Positions 42,633 to 53,100 of a stretch of 64,000 nucleotides of DNA are shown in pieces (position 1 is the first letter of the stretch; each line of letters opens with the position of its first letter). A program made the translations under genes and the position numbers. The notes beneath the pieces were generated by a model. The model made no database searches. It had not been told where the DNA came from and saw only the letters and a list, made by a program, of their open reading frames with translations. Source of the stretch: M3007 sp044230315 (lineage in GTDB: Bacteria > Bacteroidota > Bacteroidia > Chitinophagales > Saprospiraceae); assembly GCA_044230315.1 (NCBI GenBank), contig JBGARJ010000003.1:186001-250000 (forward strand). Direction: 5' to 3'.

Positions 42633-45008
42633 TCAGTGTTGCACCACCAGCCGGCGGCTCAACGTGCCGTACTGCAGCACATACACGCCTGAGGGCCAGC
42701 CCTGAACGGAGCAGGTGGTTTCGGGGCCGCCGGGAACGGTGCGCCAAACGATCCGGCCGTTCAAATCCCGGATGCTCAGGTCCTGCTGCCCGGACACCCG
42801 CCCGATTTTCACGGTTACGCTGCCGGTCGCCGGATTGGGGAATACGAGTAGCGCGGCGCTTTCGGCGGCTGCGTCCGACACACCGGTAGAATTGTTGTTG
42901 GCACTAAAGGTCGGCGCCTGGATGACGAACGCGCCGGTTCCGTTGGGCACCCGGGCGTAGCCTTTGTCGGTTTCCTGTTGGCCGAAGGTCAGCGAGTCCA
43001 GGATGTTCAGGTCGTGGTCGAGCAGGAAAAGCACCTCGCCACTGGCCGACAATTTAAAATTGCAATGGGTGGGGCCGTCTGTACCGTCTTCATCTGCCCA
43101 GAAGATGAGGTAGCCGTTTGCCGGAATGATGGTGCCGGCCGCGATCTCAAATTTGGGCAGGTTCGCCGGGTTGTCGGAGAGGTAATATCCGCCGAGGTCA
43201 ACGGCCTGGTTCGAGTTGTTGTACAGTTCGATCCAGTCGTCGTAGTCGCCCTGAGGGTCGGTCACCGTCATAGTATTGGACGCCATGATCTCGTTGATCA
43301 CCACCGGCCCGTTGAGCAGCGCTTTGGGCTGTACCTGTTAGATGAATACGTCGTGCTCGGCGCCCGCGGGCAGGTAACTCACCGATTTGGCGGCGTTGGC
43401 GGCTGCCGCTTCCACATAGAAACGCACCCAGGTGCCGGCGCTTTGACCGGGCAGCGCCGCCCCGAACAACCCATCGGCGGCAGCGCCGTCGTGGTGTTGG
43501 CCGTCGTCGTACATCGCGATGGCAGTAAAGTTGCCGGTCAGTTCGGCAGAATAATAGAGCGTTACGGCAGAAATGCCGGTGGTTGAACTGACTTTGGCGG
43601 TCACCACGGCTTCCTCACCGGTGCGGGGCTGCTTCCACGGTTCGCCGGCGACATTTTGGAAAGCGGCGGTTTCCAGCACCGGCGCCACCTGTTTTACTTC
43701 GGCGTTGCTGAGCAGGTAATTGCGCCGGGTGGTGATAAAATTTTTGAGGACGTTCACTTCGTTGGCGAATTCGGCGTAGGTGTAGATCTTTTTCGGGTCG
43801 GCCTGAACCAGTGCATCGATCATGGTTTTGTACTGATCAAGCATGGCGGCGCAGGCAGTGGGGTCCAGTTCGTCCTGGATGAGGGTGCGCAAGTGCGCCA
43901 GGTAGCGTTGCCGCCAGGCGGGAACCGCCAGGATCTTATTCAATAAGGGGTAATTGACCTTCGTTTCGTTGTAGAATGGGCTCCAACTGGCAAAGTTGGT
44001 TTCCATGGCGCTGTTGCCGTCGTATTCCAGCGGGGTAATGCGACCCGTTTCGGCTTCGTAATAGACGTAATAGTCCATTTTGCCCTTGTACACGTAGCTG
44101 TCATCGTCGGAAAAAGCGATTTCCGAAGCCAGGTGCCACAGCACCCGGTCGATGTCCAGAAAATTGGGCAGCACAGCGGGCAGGTTGGCTGCCGGGGTAT
44201 TGTTCAGGGCATCGCATGCCGCGACGAGGTAACTCCAGGGATTGTCGGGCCCGCTGCTTTTCAGGGTATAATAGGTCTGGTATTTGGCCGTGTCGGCGCC
44301 GAGGTAATTGAGCGCGGCGGTACCGTCGCCCCAACCGGGGCCTCCGCCTCCGGGCCCTCCGGGTCCGCCGCCGCCGATGGCGGCGTCGGGCCGGTCGGCG
44401 CGCCAGCTAATGCCGTCGTTGCTAAAGAACCATTCTTTGAGGTAGTCTTTGTTGAGTTGCTGCACATTGGGGTAGAGGCCCCAGTTTTGTCCGTTGATGT
44501 ACAACTGTACAAAGTTGGATTTGGCCGCCGGAATATGCCGCCGGATCTGGTGCTGGTAGAATACCTCGCGCAGGAAAGAAGGGTCCTGAAAGCTGTTATT
44601 CAGGTTGAGGGTTTGGTAGCCCATCAATTTTTGATCGGGGTGAATATAATCGATGGTGAGGTTGAACGACTTCTTTTGCGAATTCTGGAGCATGCTGTAC
44701 GAGGTTTGTCCTTTGAACCGCACGCCGATGCTGTCGTATGCCTCGCCGTCGACGGTCATTTTAGCGGGTATATCGGTTTTCGACTGGTAATTGTTGGTGA
44801 GCAGCGTCCAGTAATTGGGTTGCGGAAATTCGAGGTATATCGTCCGGACCGTCGCCGAGTCATACAGTCCCGTTGGCGCCTGATCGCCGGTGATCAATTG
44901 GTGCCCGTCGGCTGAAAGGCGCATTTGCGCGGGGAGATTTTGGGCAAGCAGGGAAACGCCGCCAAGGGAGAGCGCTGCCCCGAAAAGGAGTACAGTAGTT
45001 TTTTTCAT
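42633..45008 (-). pseudogene. CotH kinase-like / lamin-tail / T9SS protein interrupted by one in-frame stop
   Basis: One continuous reading frame of 791 codons broken only by TAA at 43338-43340. Part 1 (45008-43338, 556 residues) has a signal peptide (MKKTTVLLFGAALSLGGVSL), a CotH kinase-like domain with GVRFKGQTSYSMLQNSQKKS, SWRADRPDA preceding a Gly/Pro loop, and ITPLEYDGNSAME, then an Ig-like module. Part 2 (to 42633) starts without a signal: ALLNGPVVINEIMASN, a lamin-tail domain (DDWIELYNNSNQAVDLGGYY), and a T9SS tail ending YGTLSRRLVVQH. Changing TAA to TAC/TAT would restore ...DVFIYQVQPKALL, so the two belong to one protein. CotH proteins phosphorylate or decorate surface proteins. Confidence 0.82.
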
Positions 45009-45101
45009 ACAAGCATTTTTTGCAGCTGGAGCGTGGTATGGTGTAGTTAAGGTAAAGGAAAGGTCGGTAAAATGGTGCAGATGAACGGCTGTTTGCGGGA
45101 A

Positions 45102-45192
45102 TTTCCAATGTCCAAGTACGCTCCAATGGTAAATCTGCACAGGTAAACCGTATTGTCTGTTACGCGCGATCGAAACACTTGGACATTGGAAA
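45102..45192. promoter_or_regulatory. Perfect 16-bp inverted repeat in a divergent promoter region
   Basis: TTTCCAATGTCCAAGT (45102-45117) and ACTTGGACATTGGAAA (45177-45192) are exact reverse complements, 59 nt apart, in the 309-nt gap between the CotH gene (left) and the propeller regulator gene (right). Spacing and placement suit paired operator sites or a hairpin in a leader. Nothing else is recognisable in the gap. Confidence 0.6.
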
Positions 45193-45317
45193 CTCCCTCC
45201 TCCATAAACGGTACGGCAAAAATATGCGCCGGGTTGCGTCCCCGGGTATGCCCGTCGCCGACAATATGCCCTTCGGCGGCGAAGAATCGGCATTTCCGGC
45301 GTTTCTTTGCTCCTGCC

Positions 45318-48029
45318 ATGCAGCCCAGTATATTCGTTTATTGCCTGCTGCTTGCAGGTGCCATCCAGGCTCAGGACGCCCCGCGGATCCGCAACTTCCT
45401 GCCGGCAGAGTACCGGGGACAAAACCAGAACTGGTCGATGACGCAGAGCGCCGCCGGCTGGATCTATGCGGGCAACAATACCAGCATGCTGGAATTCGAC
45501 GGCGCACACTGGCAGGCCTTCCCGTTGCCGGAGGGCCAGACGGTGCGCACCGTGGAGGCCGGGCCCGACGGCATGGTTTTTTGCGGCGGCTTTGCCGAGT
45601 TCGGGTATTGGCAGCCCGATGCCGGCGGCCGGATGATCTACCATTCGCTGAGCAGCCAACTGCGCGCCGAGCGGCTCGACAAAGAGGAGATCTGGCATAT
45701 CCTCGTGGGAGCCGATTTCGTGCTTTTTCAATCGTTCTCTACGATTTACAAGTATGATTACCAAAAGATTACGGTGCTGAAGCCGCCCAACTCCATCATG
45801 TTTGCCCGCATGGTCAACGGGCGCATCCTGGTGCCTGTGATCGGACAGGGCCTGTACGACCTGCTGCCCGACAATACTTTCCGGTTTGTGCCCGGCACCG
45901 AACTGCTGGCCGACAAGATCGTGCAGTTTCTCGTGCCCACCGCCGACGGCGCCATCTGGGCCGGCACCACCAACCACGGCATGTTCGAGATCCGGCATGG
46001 GCAATGCCAGCCCTGGGACCACCCCCTGAACCAGGCCTTCCGGCAATACCAACTCAACAAAGCCGTGCCGCTTTGGGGAGGCGGATGGGCCATCGGCACG
46101 ATCCTGAACGGCGCCTATATCCTCGACAAGAGCGGCGAATTGCGTTTCCACCTCAACCGGGAAAACGGCCTGCAAAACAACACCGTGCTGGCACTCTGCG
46201 AAGACAGCCACGGCAACCTGTGGCTGGGCCTCGATCACGGCATCGACCTGGTCGCTATGCGCGCTCCGCTCACGTTTTTCACCGATCAAAGCGGCAAAAT
46301 CGGAACCGTGTACACAGCCACGCGCTGGAAAAACCAGTTGTACATCGGCACCAACCAGGGCGTTTTCCTGCGCGACGGCGGCGCATTCCGGCTGGTGGCG
46401 GGGTCGCAGGGGCAGGTGTGGCAACTGTCGGTTTTTGGCGACCAGCTCATTTGCGGGCACAATGCCGGCACTTTCCGGATCGACGGACCGGTGGCGCACC
46501 CGATTTCCGAGGTGACCGGCGGCTGGTGCACGGTGTCGGTGCCGCACCACCCGGAACTGCTGGTGCAGGGCACGTACACGGGCCTGGTGGTGTTTCGCCG
46601 GCCGGCGGGCGGCGACTGGCGCCTCGATCACCGCGTGGAAGGCTTTAGCGAACCGTTAAAAAAGATCCTGTTCGACCGCCTCGACAACCTCTGGGGCGTG
46701 CATCCCAACAAGGGGCTGTACCGGCTCCGGTTGAGTGCCGACCTCACGAAGGTGCTGGAATACCAGTTGTTCAGCAAAGCGGACGGGTTGCCGACCGATT
46801 TTAAACTGGACCTGGCGTTGGTGGACAGCGTACCGGTGGTCAATACGCCGCAATACCCCCTGCAGATCCTGGACTCCGCCGGCTCGGTCAAATTCCAACC
46901 GCTCCAGGCCATCGCCCGGCGGCAAAAATGGCTGCCCGGCCAAGGCGCCGAGTATTTTGCCGTCGACAACAGCGGCGTATTCCTCCATGCCCGGGGGCAA
47001 ACCATATCCCTGCCGCTGTTCCTGGTGCCTGGTTTTGAAAACATTGTGCTGCTCGACCAGCACGAATACCTGTTTTGCCTGGAAAATGGTTTTGCCCTCC
47101 TCGATCAACGCCGCCTGGAGCAATACCGCCCCAGCCAGCCCGCTCCGGTGGTGCGCCTCATTGAAACAACCGGCGGCCAGACGGTACTGCCTAGGGGCCA
47201 ACTCCGGTTTGATTTTGCCCGGAACGACCTGAAGTTTTACTTTACTGTGCCTTTTTTTGAGCGCGCGCCCTTGTTTTCCTGGTACCTCGAGGGCTTCTCT
47301 GAAAATTGGTCGCCCTGGCAAAGCAGCCCGGAAAAAGAATTTACCAACCTCGCATCGGGGAAATACGTGTTCCACCTGCGCACCGATGTGGACAACCTCG
47401 AAACCAGGGTCCCGTTCCGGGTGCTGACGCCCTGGTATCAATCGGTCTGGGCTATCGGCGCTTACCTGCTGGCGCTGTTGATCTGCCTGTGGATCATCGA
47501 AAAAAGCAGCCAGGCCCGCCTGAAACGGCAGCGGCAACAGCTGGAAATCGAGAACCGGCAAAAACTGGCGCGGCAACGCAGCGAAGCCGAACGCGAAAAA
47601 CTGGCGCTGGAGGTCGAAAACAAAAACCGCGAACTCAGCAATGCGGCCCTCAACCTGATCCGCAAAAACGAAATGCTGCAACGGCTGCGCGATGAAATGC
47701 TGGGCGCCACCAACGACCCGCGCGCGCTGCAAAAGTTTGCCCGCCAGATCGATCAAAACCTCGAAGGCGACCACGATTGGGAAGTGTTCGAGGCCTCCTT
47801 CAACCAGGTGCACGACGATTTTTTCAAACGCCTGATGCAGGATTTTCCGGAACTCACGCCCGGCGACTTGCGCCTGGCCGCCTACCTGAAGATGAACCTG
47901 TCGTCCAAAGAAATTGCCCCCTTGCTCAATATTTCCATCCGCGGCGTAGAAAATAAACGCTATCGCTTGCGCAAAAAACTGGGCCTCCCGGAAGACACCA
48001 ACCTGACCGAGTATATGATCGCCTACTGA
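45318..48029 (+). CDS. Membrane-tethered propeller-Y_Y_Y-LuxR-type transcription regulator
   Basis: 903 residues from the ATG at 45318 (MQPSIFVYCLLLAGAIQAQD, signal peptide). A periplasmic two-component-regulator-type beta-propeller (about 20-600, repeats such as NNTVLALCEDSHGNLWLGLD) is followed by a triple-tyrosine domain (about 625-695, LFSWYLEGFSENWSPW), one transmembrane helix (about 700-722, SVWAIGAYLLALLICLWIIE), a coiled coil and a C-terminal helix-turn-helix of the LuxR/GerE type (LTPGDLRLAAYLKMNLSSKE ... GVENKRYRLRKKLGLPEDTN). No histidine kinase or receiver is present, so the sensor acts directly on DNA. Placement just upstream of the glucan operon makes it the likely PUL regulator. 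Confidence 0.88.
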   Translation: MQPSIFVYCLLLAGAIQAQDAPRIRNFLPAEYRGQNQNWSMTQSAAGWIYAGNNTSMLEFDGAHWQAFPLPEGQTVRTVEAGPDGMVFCGGFAEFGYWQPDAGGRMIYHSLSSQLRAERLDKEEIWHILVGADFVLFQSFSTIYKYDYQKITVLKPPNSIMFARMVNGRILVPVIGQGLYDLLPDNTFRFVPGTELLADKIVQFLVPTADGAIWAGTTNHGMFEIRHGQCQPWDHPLNQAFRQYQLNKAVPLWGGGWAIGTILNGAYILDKSGELRFHLNRENGLQNNTVLALCEDSHGNLWLGLDHGIDLVAMRAPLTFFTDQSGKIGTVYTATRWKNQLYIGTNQGVFLRDGGAFRLVAGSQGQVWQLSVFGDQLICGHNAGTFRIDGPVAHPISEVTGGWCTVSVPHHPELLVQGTYTGLVVFRRPAGGDWRLDHRVEGFSEPLKKILFDRLDNLWGVHPNKGLYRLRLSADLTKVLEYQLFSKADGLPTDFKLDLALVDSVPVVNTPQYPLQILDSAGSVKFQPLQAIARRQKWLPGQGAEYFAVDNSGVFLHARGQTISLPLFLVPGFENIVLLDQHEYLFCLENGFALLDQRRLEQYRPSQPAPVVRLIETTGGQTVLPRGQLRFDFARNDLKFYFTVPFFERAPLFSWYLEGFSENWSPWQSSPEKEFTNLASGKYVFHLRTDVDNLETRVPFRVLTPWYQSVWAIGAYLLALLICLWIIEKSSQARLKRQRQQLEIENRQKLARQRSEAEREKLALEVENKNRELSNAALNLIRKNEMLQRLRDEMLGATNDPRALQKFARQIDQNLEGDHDWEVFEASFNQVHDDFFKRLMQDFPELTPGDLRLAAYLKMNLSSKEIAPLLNISIRGVENKRYRLRKKLGLPEDTNLTEYMIAY

Positions 48030-48065
48030 AGGCCTTGCATTGTGCCCTGTAAAAGGCTTCTTTTT
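48028..48065 (+). terminator. Probable terminator of the regulator gene
   Basis: GAAGGCCTT and AAGGCTTC pair with one bulge, loop of about 16 nt, followed directly by TTTTT. The left arm begins inside the TGA stop. It would separate regulator and PUL transcripts. Confidence 0.4.
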
Positions 48066-48232
48066 GCCCGAATTGTGCCTGATTTTGACATGGCGTAATA
48101 GTGGTGAGGTGATTTTTTTCTTTAAAAATGGCCTAATGTCATAATTTCATGCTGCAATACATGCAGGGTGGCCAATTTTCCATTACTTTTAAAAATGGAA
48201 TTCACCTGGGCCCGCTTGTCGTGTACGTGAAG

Positions 48233-50104
48233 ATGATGAACCAATTCCGATGGATATTTCCCTTCCTTGGAGGGGTACTGGCTGTATTTTATTTGACAGC
48301 CCAATCCCCGCCTCCGCCGAGCGGTTTTACCGCCAAAAGCTTTGAAGCCCATATCGAGCTCAACTGGCAGCCGGTGACCGATCCCAACCTGACTGGCTAC
48401 GATGTTTATCGTTCCGTCGATGGGCAAAACTTCATGCCATTCCGATCCTATGGCACCGCTACGCTTCGCCTGGTAGACTGGACGGCCGATGAGGGCCAAA
48501 ACATCACCCGCTATTATAAGATCCGTTCGGTGGGCGCCGCCGGGGCGGCCGGTGATTTTACCGCCGCTATCAGCGTGCAAACCAATCCCATGACTGACGA
48601 TGCGCTTCTGGACATGGTGCAGGAATACACCTTCCGGTACTTTTGGGATTACGGGCACCCAGTCAGCGGCATGGCGCGCGAACGCAACAACGGCAATCCG
48701 GATGTTGTGACCACCGGTGGCAGCGGGTTCGGGGTTATGGCCCTGATCGTGGGCGCCGAGCGCGGCTGGGTAAGCCGTGCCGATGCCGTGAACCGCATGA
48801 TTAAGATCGTGTCGTTCCTGCAATTTGCCGACCGCTTCCACGGCGTGTTTCCGCACTGGATGGACGGCAACACCGGCAATGTGATCCCGTTCAGCCAATA
48901 CGACAACGGCGCCGATCTGGTGGAGACGGCTTTCATGATGCAGGGACTCCTCGCTGCCCGCGAATATTTCGACCAGAATACGCCTTTGGAAAAAGCCCTG
49001 CGCGACGTGATCACCGGTCTGTGGAAAGATGTGGAGTGGGACTGGTTCCGGAAAAACAACGGCCCCGTGTTGTACTGGCATTGGTCGCCAAATTATGCGT
49101 GGCAGATGAATTTTCAATTGCGCGGCTTTTTCGAAGCCCAGATTGTGTACCTGCTGGCCGCCGCTTCGCCCACCCACCCGGTGCCGGGCAGCCTGTACCA
49201 AAGCGGCTGGATGGCCAACGCCGGCTATTGTTCCACCAATACATATTATGGCTATAAGGCGTATTGCGGCGGGTATGGCGGCGGGCCGATGTTTTTCGCG
49301 CATTATTCGTACCTTGGTTTTGATCCGCGCAACTGGAAAGACGCCTGCTGCAACTATTTCATCCGCAACCAGAACCACGCGCTGATCCAGTGGAGCTACG
49401 CCAAGCTCAATCCCAAGCACTACGTCGGTTACGGCGATAATTGCTGGGGGCTGACCGCCTGCGATATCCAGAACGGCTACTCGGCGCACGACATTTTCCC
49501 TTCGAACGACGACGGCACCGTCGCGCCAACGGCCGCGCTGGCCTCCATGCCCTACACGCCCGCCCAAAGCCTCGCCGCACTCAAACATTTTTACCTCGAT
49601 CTCGGTGAAAAACTCTGGGGCGAGTACGGCTTCTACGATGCTTTCAACCAGACCCAAAACTGGTTTGCCGGCTCCTACCTGGCCATCGACCAGGGGCCGA
49701 TCGTGGCCATGATCGAAAACTACCGCACCGGACTGCTGTGGCGTTTGTTCATGAAGAACCCCGAGTTTGAACCCGCACTGATCGCCTGCGGTTTTCAGCC
49801 CGACAATTCAGTCGGCCTGGCTGCGGAACCCTTGCGCGGGGTCGAATTCCAGATGTACCCCAACCCGGCCGGCAACGGCCGAATGACCCTGCGTCTCCGC
49901 CTGGAACAGCAGCAACAGCTGGCGGTCACCCTGACCAATGCGGTGGGCAATCCCGTGCTACAAATACTTAAGTCCCAAGACCTGCCTGCCGGCGAGCGGC
50001 TGCAGACCGTAGCATTGGACCGGCTCCCCGCCGGCACGTATTTCCTGCGCGTCAGCGACGAAGCAGGTCGTTCGACGGTTCGCCCGCTTGTTATAAATCA
50101 TTGA
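48233..50104 (+). CDS. GH144-like beta-1,2-glucanase with FN3 domain and T9SS tail
   Basis: About 623 residues starting at 48233 (MMNQFRWIFPFLGGVLAVFY, signal peptide). Domains: fibronectin type III (about 28-115, YDVYRSVDGQNF), the glucoamylase-like catalytic (alpha/alpha)6 domain now classed as GH144 (about 125-540: EYTFRYFWDYGHPVSGMARE, GFGVMALIVGAERGWVSR, GDNCWGLTACDIQNGYSAHD, DDGTVAPTAALASMPY, IDQGPIVAMIENYRTGLLW), and a type A T9SS sorting domain (about 550-623). Family members hydrolyse beta-1,2-glucans (sophorooligosaccharides). It would act outside the cell, giving oligosaccharides for SusCD. First gene of the operon; the upstream 200 nt contain a TTTAAAAATGG direct repeat. Confidence 0.85.
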   Translation: MMNQFRWIFPFLGGVLAVFYLTAQSPPPPSGFTAKSFEAHIELNWQPVTDPNLTGYDVYRSVDGQNFMPFRSYGTATLRLVDWTADEGQNITRYYKIRSVGAAGAAGDFTAAISVQTNPMTDDALLDMVQEYTFRYFWDYGHPVSGMARERNNGNPDVVTTGGSGFGVMALIVGAERGWVSRADAVNRMIKIVSFLQFADRFHGVFPHWMDGNTGNVIPFSQYDNGADLVETAFMMQGLLAAREYFDQNTPLEKALRDVITGLWKDVEWDWFRKNNGPVLYWHWSPNYAWQMNFQLRGFFEAQIVYLLAAASPTHPVPGSLYQSGWMANAGYCSTNTYYGYKAYCGGYGGGPMFFAHYSYLGFDPRNWKDACCNYFIRNQNHALIQWSYAKLNPKHYVGYGDNCWGLTACDIQNGYSAHDIFPSNDDGTVAPTAALASMPYTPAQSLAALKHFYLDLGEKLWGEYGFYDAFNQTQNWFAGSYLAIDQGPIVAMIENYRTGLLWRLFMKNPEFEPALIACGFQPDNSVGLAAEPLRGVEFQMYPNPAGNGRMTLRLRLEQQQQLAVTLTNAVGNPVLQILKSQDLPAGERLQTVALDRLPAGTYFLRVSDEAGRSTVRPLVINH

Positions 50105-50163
50105 ATTGCAATTAACAAAATCAACAAATTTATTTTCGCTAACCATTTTTAAAAGAAGCAATT

Positions 50164-53100
50164 ATGAAAAAGTATCTCCTTTCTCTTTTCCTGGCTGCGC
50201 TGGGGTGCTTCGGGCTGCATGCACAAATTGTCTATGAGGACTTTGAGGGCGGCACTTCGGACCTGGCCTGGGCAGCCGCCAATGGCACGTACAACGGCGT
50301 AATTCCCAACCCGGCCAAAGATGCTGTTGACGGCAGCGATTATGTGGGCTCGTATACGAAAAGCGGCATGAACAGCTACAGCCTTTTCTGGGTTCCCAGC
50401 CTGGCGCAGCCGTTGGATATTTCGGAATACAACCAATTTAAACTGAAAGTGTGGTGCTCGACGGCTACCCCGGTGTTGCTCAAATTTGAAGGCACCGGCC
50501 AGGCTGTGGAGAAATCGGCCACCATTACCACGGCCAACGCCTGGAACGAGTTGTCGTTCGATATGAGCGGCGGCGCTGCCCTGGACAAACTGACCAAGAT
50601 CATTATTTTCTTCGACCCCGGCGTCGATGCCAGCGACTATACCTACTACTTCGACGATCTGGTGGCCTACAAAGCCGAGCGTTGTTATGAAACCTTCGAG
50701 GGCGCGTCCGATATCAACTGGATTGCGCTGAACGGCACCTATAACGGCCCCGTGGCCAACCCGTTGCCGAATGCCGTGAACAGCTCGGCTATGGTGGCAT
50801 CGTACACCAACAATCCGGCAGAATCTTACAACTTTGCCTTAGGTACGGTTACCACCGGCCCGATCGACCTCACCAACTTCAACCAATTCAAGGTTAAAGT
50901 CGGGTCGCCCAAGGCCACCAATGTGTTGTTCAAACTGGAAGGCTCCGGCGAAGCCAAGGAGGTTATCAAATATCTGCCAAACGCCTACAGTTGGCAGGAA
51001 TTAACATTCGATATGTCGGCTGCGGCTTCGTTCACGACGATCAACAAGATCCTGATCGTCTTTAATCCGGGGAAAGCAGACGACTCCGAAACGTACTATT
51101 TTGACGATATCTGCGCCGTGCCGAACCAGTGCAAAGGCGTTACCCCCAATCCGGATATCCTCGACGACTTCGAGTGCAACCGCAATGCAGCGTACTCCGT
51201 GGGTTGGGACAGCATGGAGGTGATCAAAAACCCCGTACCCGACGGCACCAACAACTCGGCCAAGGTCGGGGTGTGGCACCCGGTGGTAGGCTCCGCTTAT
51301 GCAGCGCTGGTAATTGCCAATGCCAACCCGATCGACCTGTCGGTCCGCAACCGTTTCGGCCTCAAGGTTTGGTCGCCTAAAACGGGCAACCTGCTGTTGA
51401 AGATCGAAGGCGGCAACGGCCCGAAAGAGATCGCTATTCCGATGACGGAAACCAACAAATGGGTGGAGTACTCGGTCGATTTCAGCGACCAGATCGGCAA
51501 GGGCCACACCCGGCTCGTGATGTTCTTCAATGCCGGGGTGGATGCCGAAGCCGGCGACTACTACTATTTCGACGACGTCAACCTGTCTCCTCCGCCTACG
51601 GCCCCACCGCTCGAAGATTTCCAGGGCGGACTGCACCTGGGTTGGCAACCGCTCGACCAGAACGAACCGATCCACGGCGTGTTCACCGGGCCGACCAACA
51701 ACCCGAACCCGAATAACGTCAACAATTCCACCCAGGTGGGCTGCTATGCCAAGGGTACTTCGGCATTCTCCACCCTGCAGGCCTTTTCGCTCAACAACTT
51801 CGACCTGTCGCTGTACCCGCAGTTCAACATCGACGTGCTCAGCCCTGCCGGCGGCGGCAAGGTGACCATGCAGCTGAACTCGCCCACGCAAGGCAACAAA
51901 GAAGTGGAGGCCACCGTCAGCACGCCCGGCGCCTGGGAAACCCTGGGCTTCGACTTTTCCAGTTTCTCCTCGATCACCGACTTTGGTGAAATCCGCCTGA
52001 TCTTCAATGCCGGAACGACTGCACCCGGCGAATCGTGGTGCATCGACAACCTGCGGCAGACCAAGGTCACGGTCGACCCCTGTAAGGATGTGGTACCGGT
52101 GCCCAACATTGTGGAAGATTTTGAGTGCCAGCATAACTACGACAATATTTTCTACGGCGGATCCGACCTGAAAACGGTCAACAACCCGCACCTGGAGCCC
52201 GGCAACGGCTCGCTCAAAGTAGGAGAATACAAAGACCCCGAGAATATGCCGTACGCCGGCATGGGTTTCCAGTTTGCCCAGCCGGTCGACCTCACGGTGT
52301 ACAACCAACTGAAGGTGAAAGTGTATTCGCCGATCGCCAATGTGCCCTGCCTGTTCAAATTGCAGGGCGGCACCGCAAAGGAGTACTGGGATACTATTCC
52401 GGCGGCTAACGAATGGCACCAGTTCACGATCGATTTTACCGCCGCTAAAGGCCTGGGCAACACGCAGTTGGTCATCTTCCTGAATGCCGGCAGCGATGTG
52501 GGCGGCCAAACCTATTACATCGACGACATCCGCTGGTCGCGGGCCGACTATTCGGGTTGCGTCAGCGATTTTGAAACGCCGGTCACCTCGTTCAGCAATT
52601 TTACCTACTTCAACAACGGCACCTACAACAAGCCGTTTGAGATCGTAGACAACCCGAACGCCACCGGGGCCAATACCAGCGCCAAAGTGGGTAAATTCGT
52701 AGAGGCTGCCGACGCCACGATCTACTTTGGTATGTTTGCCGATCTGGAGGCATTTATCGATTACAAAGGCAACAAACAGGTCAAAATGAAGGTCCTGATG
52801 GATCACATCGGCACGGTAACGGCCAAAGCCGAGATCTTCGGCAATTCCTCCCCGGCGGTGGAGGTGACGGTGCCGAATACCAAGGTGAATGAGTGGGAAG
52901 AGCTGACCTTCGACTTTTCCAATGCCAAAGACGACCCGGTGCACAACCGCTTTACGATCTTCTTCGACATCACAACGGTTGGCACAGGTACGAATGTGGT
53001 CAACTATTTCGACGATATCGTGATCGGCACGGGCACTTGCGCTCCGGCGACTTCGGTCTTCCAACCGGCGGCGCTGGAGGCGATGAAAGTGTCGCCGAAC

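Noticed and set aside
43302..43304. Separate lamin-tail gene starting with GTG at 43304
   Set aside because: No signal peptide although it ends in a T9SS domain, and it is in frame with the CotH part only 11 codons away, so a single interrupted gene is the simpler reading.
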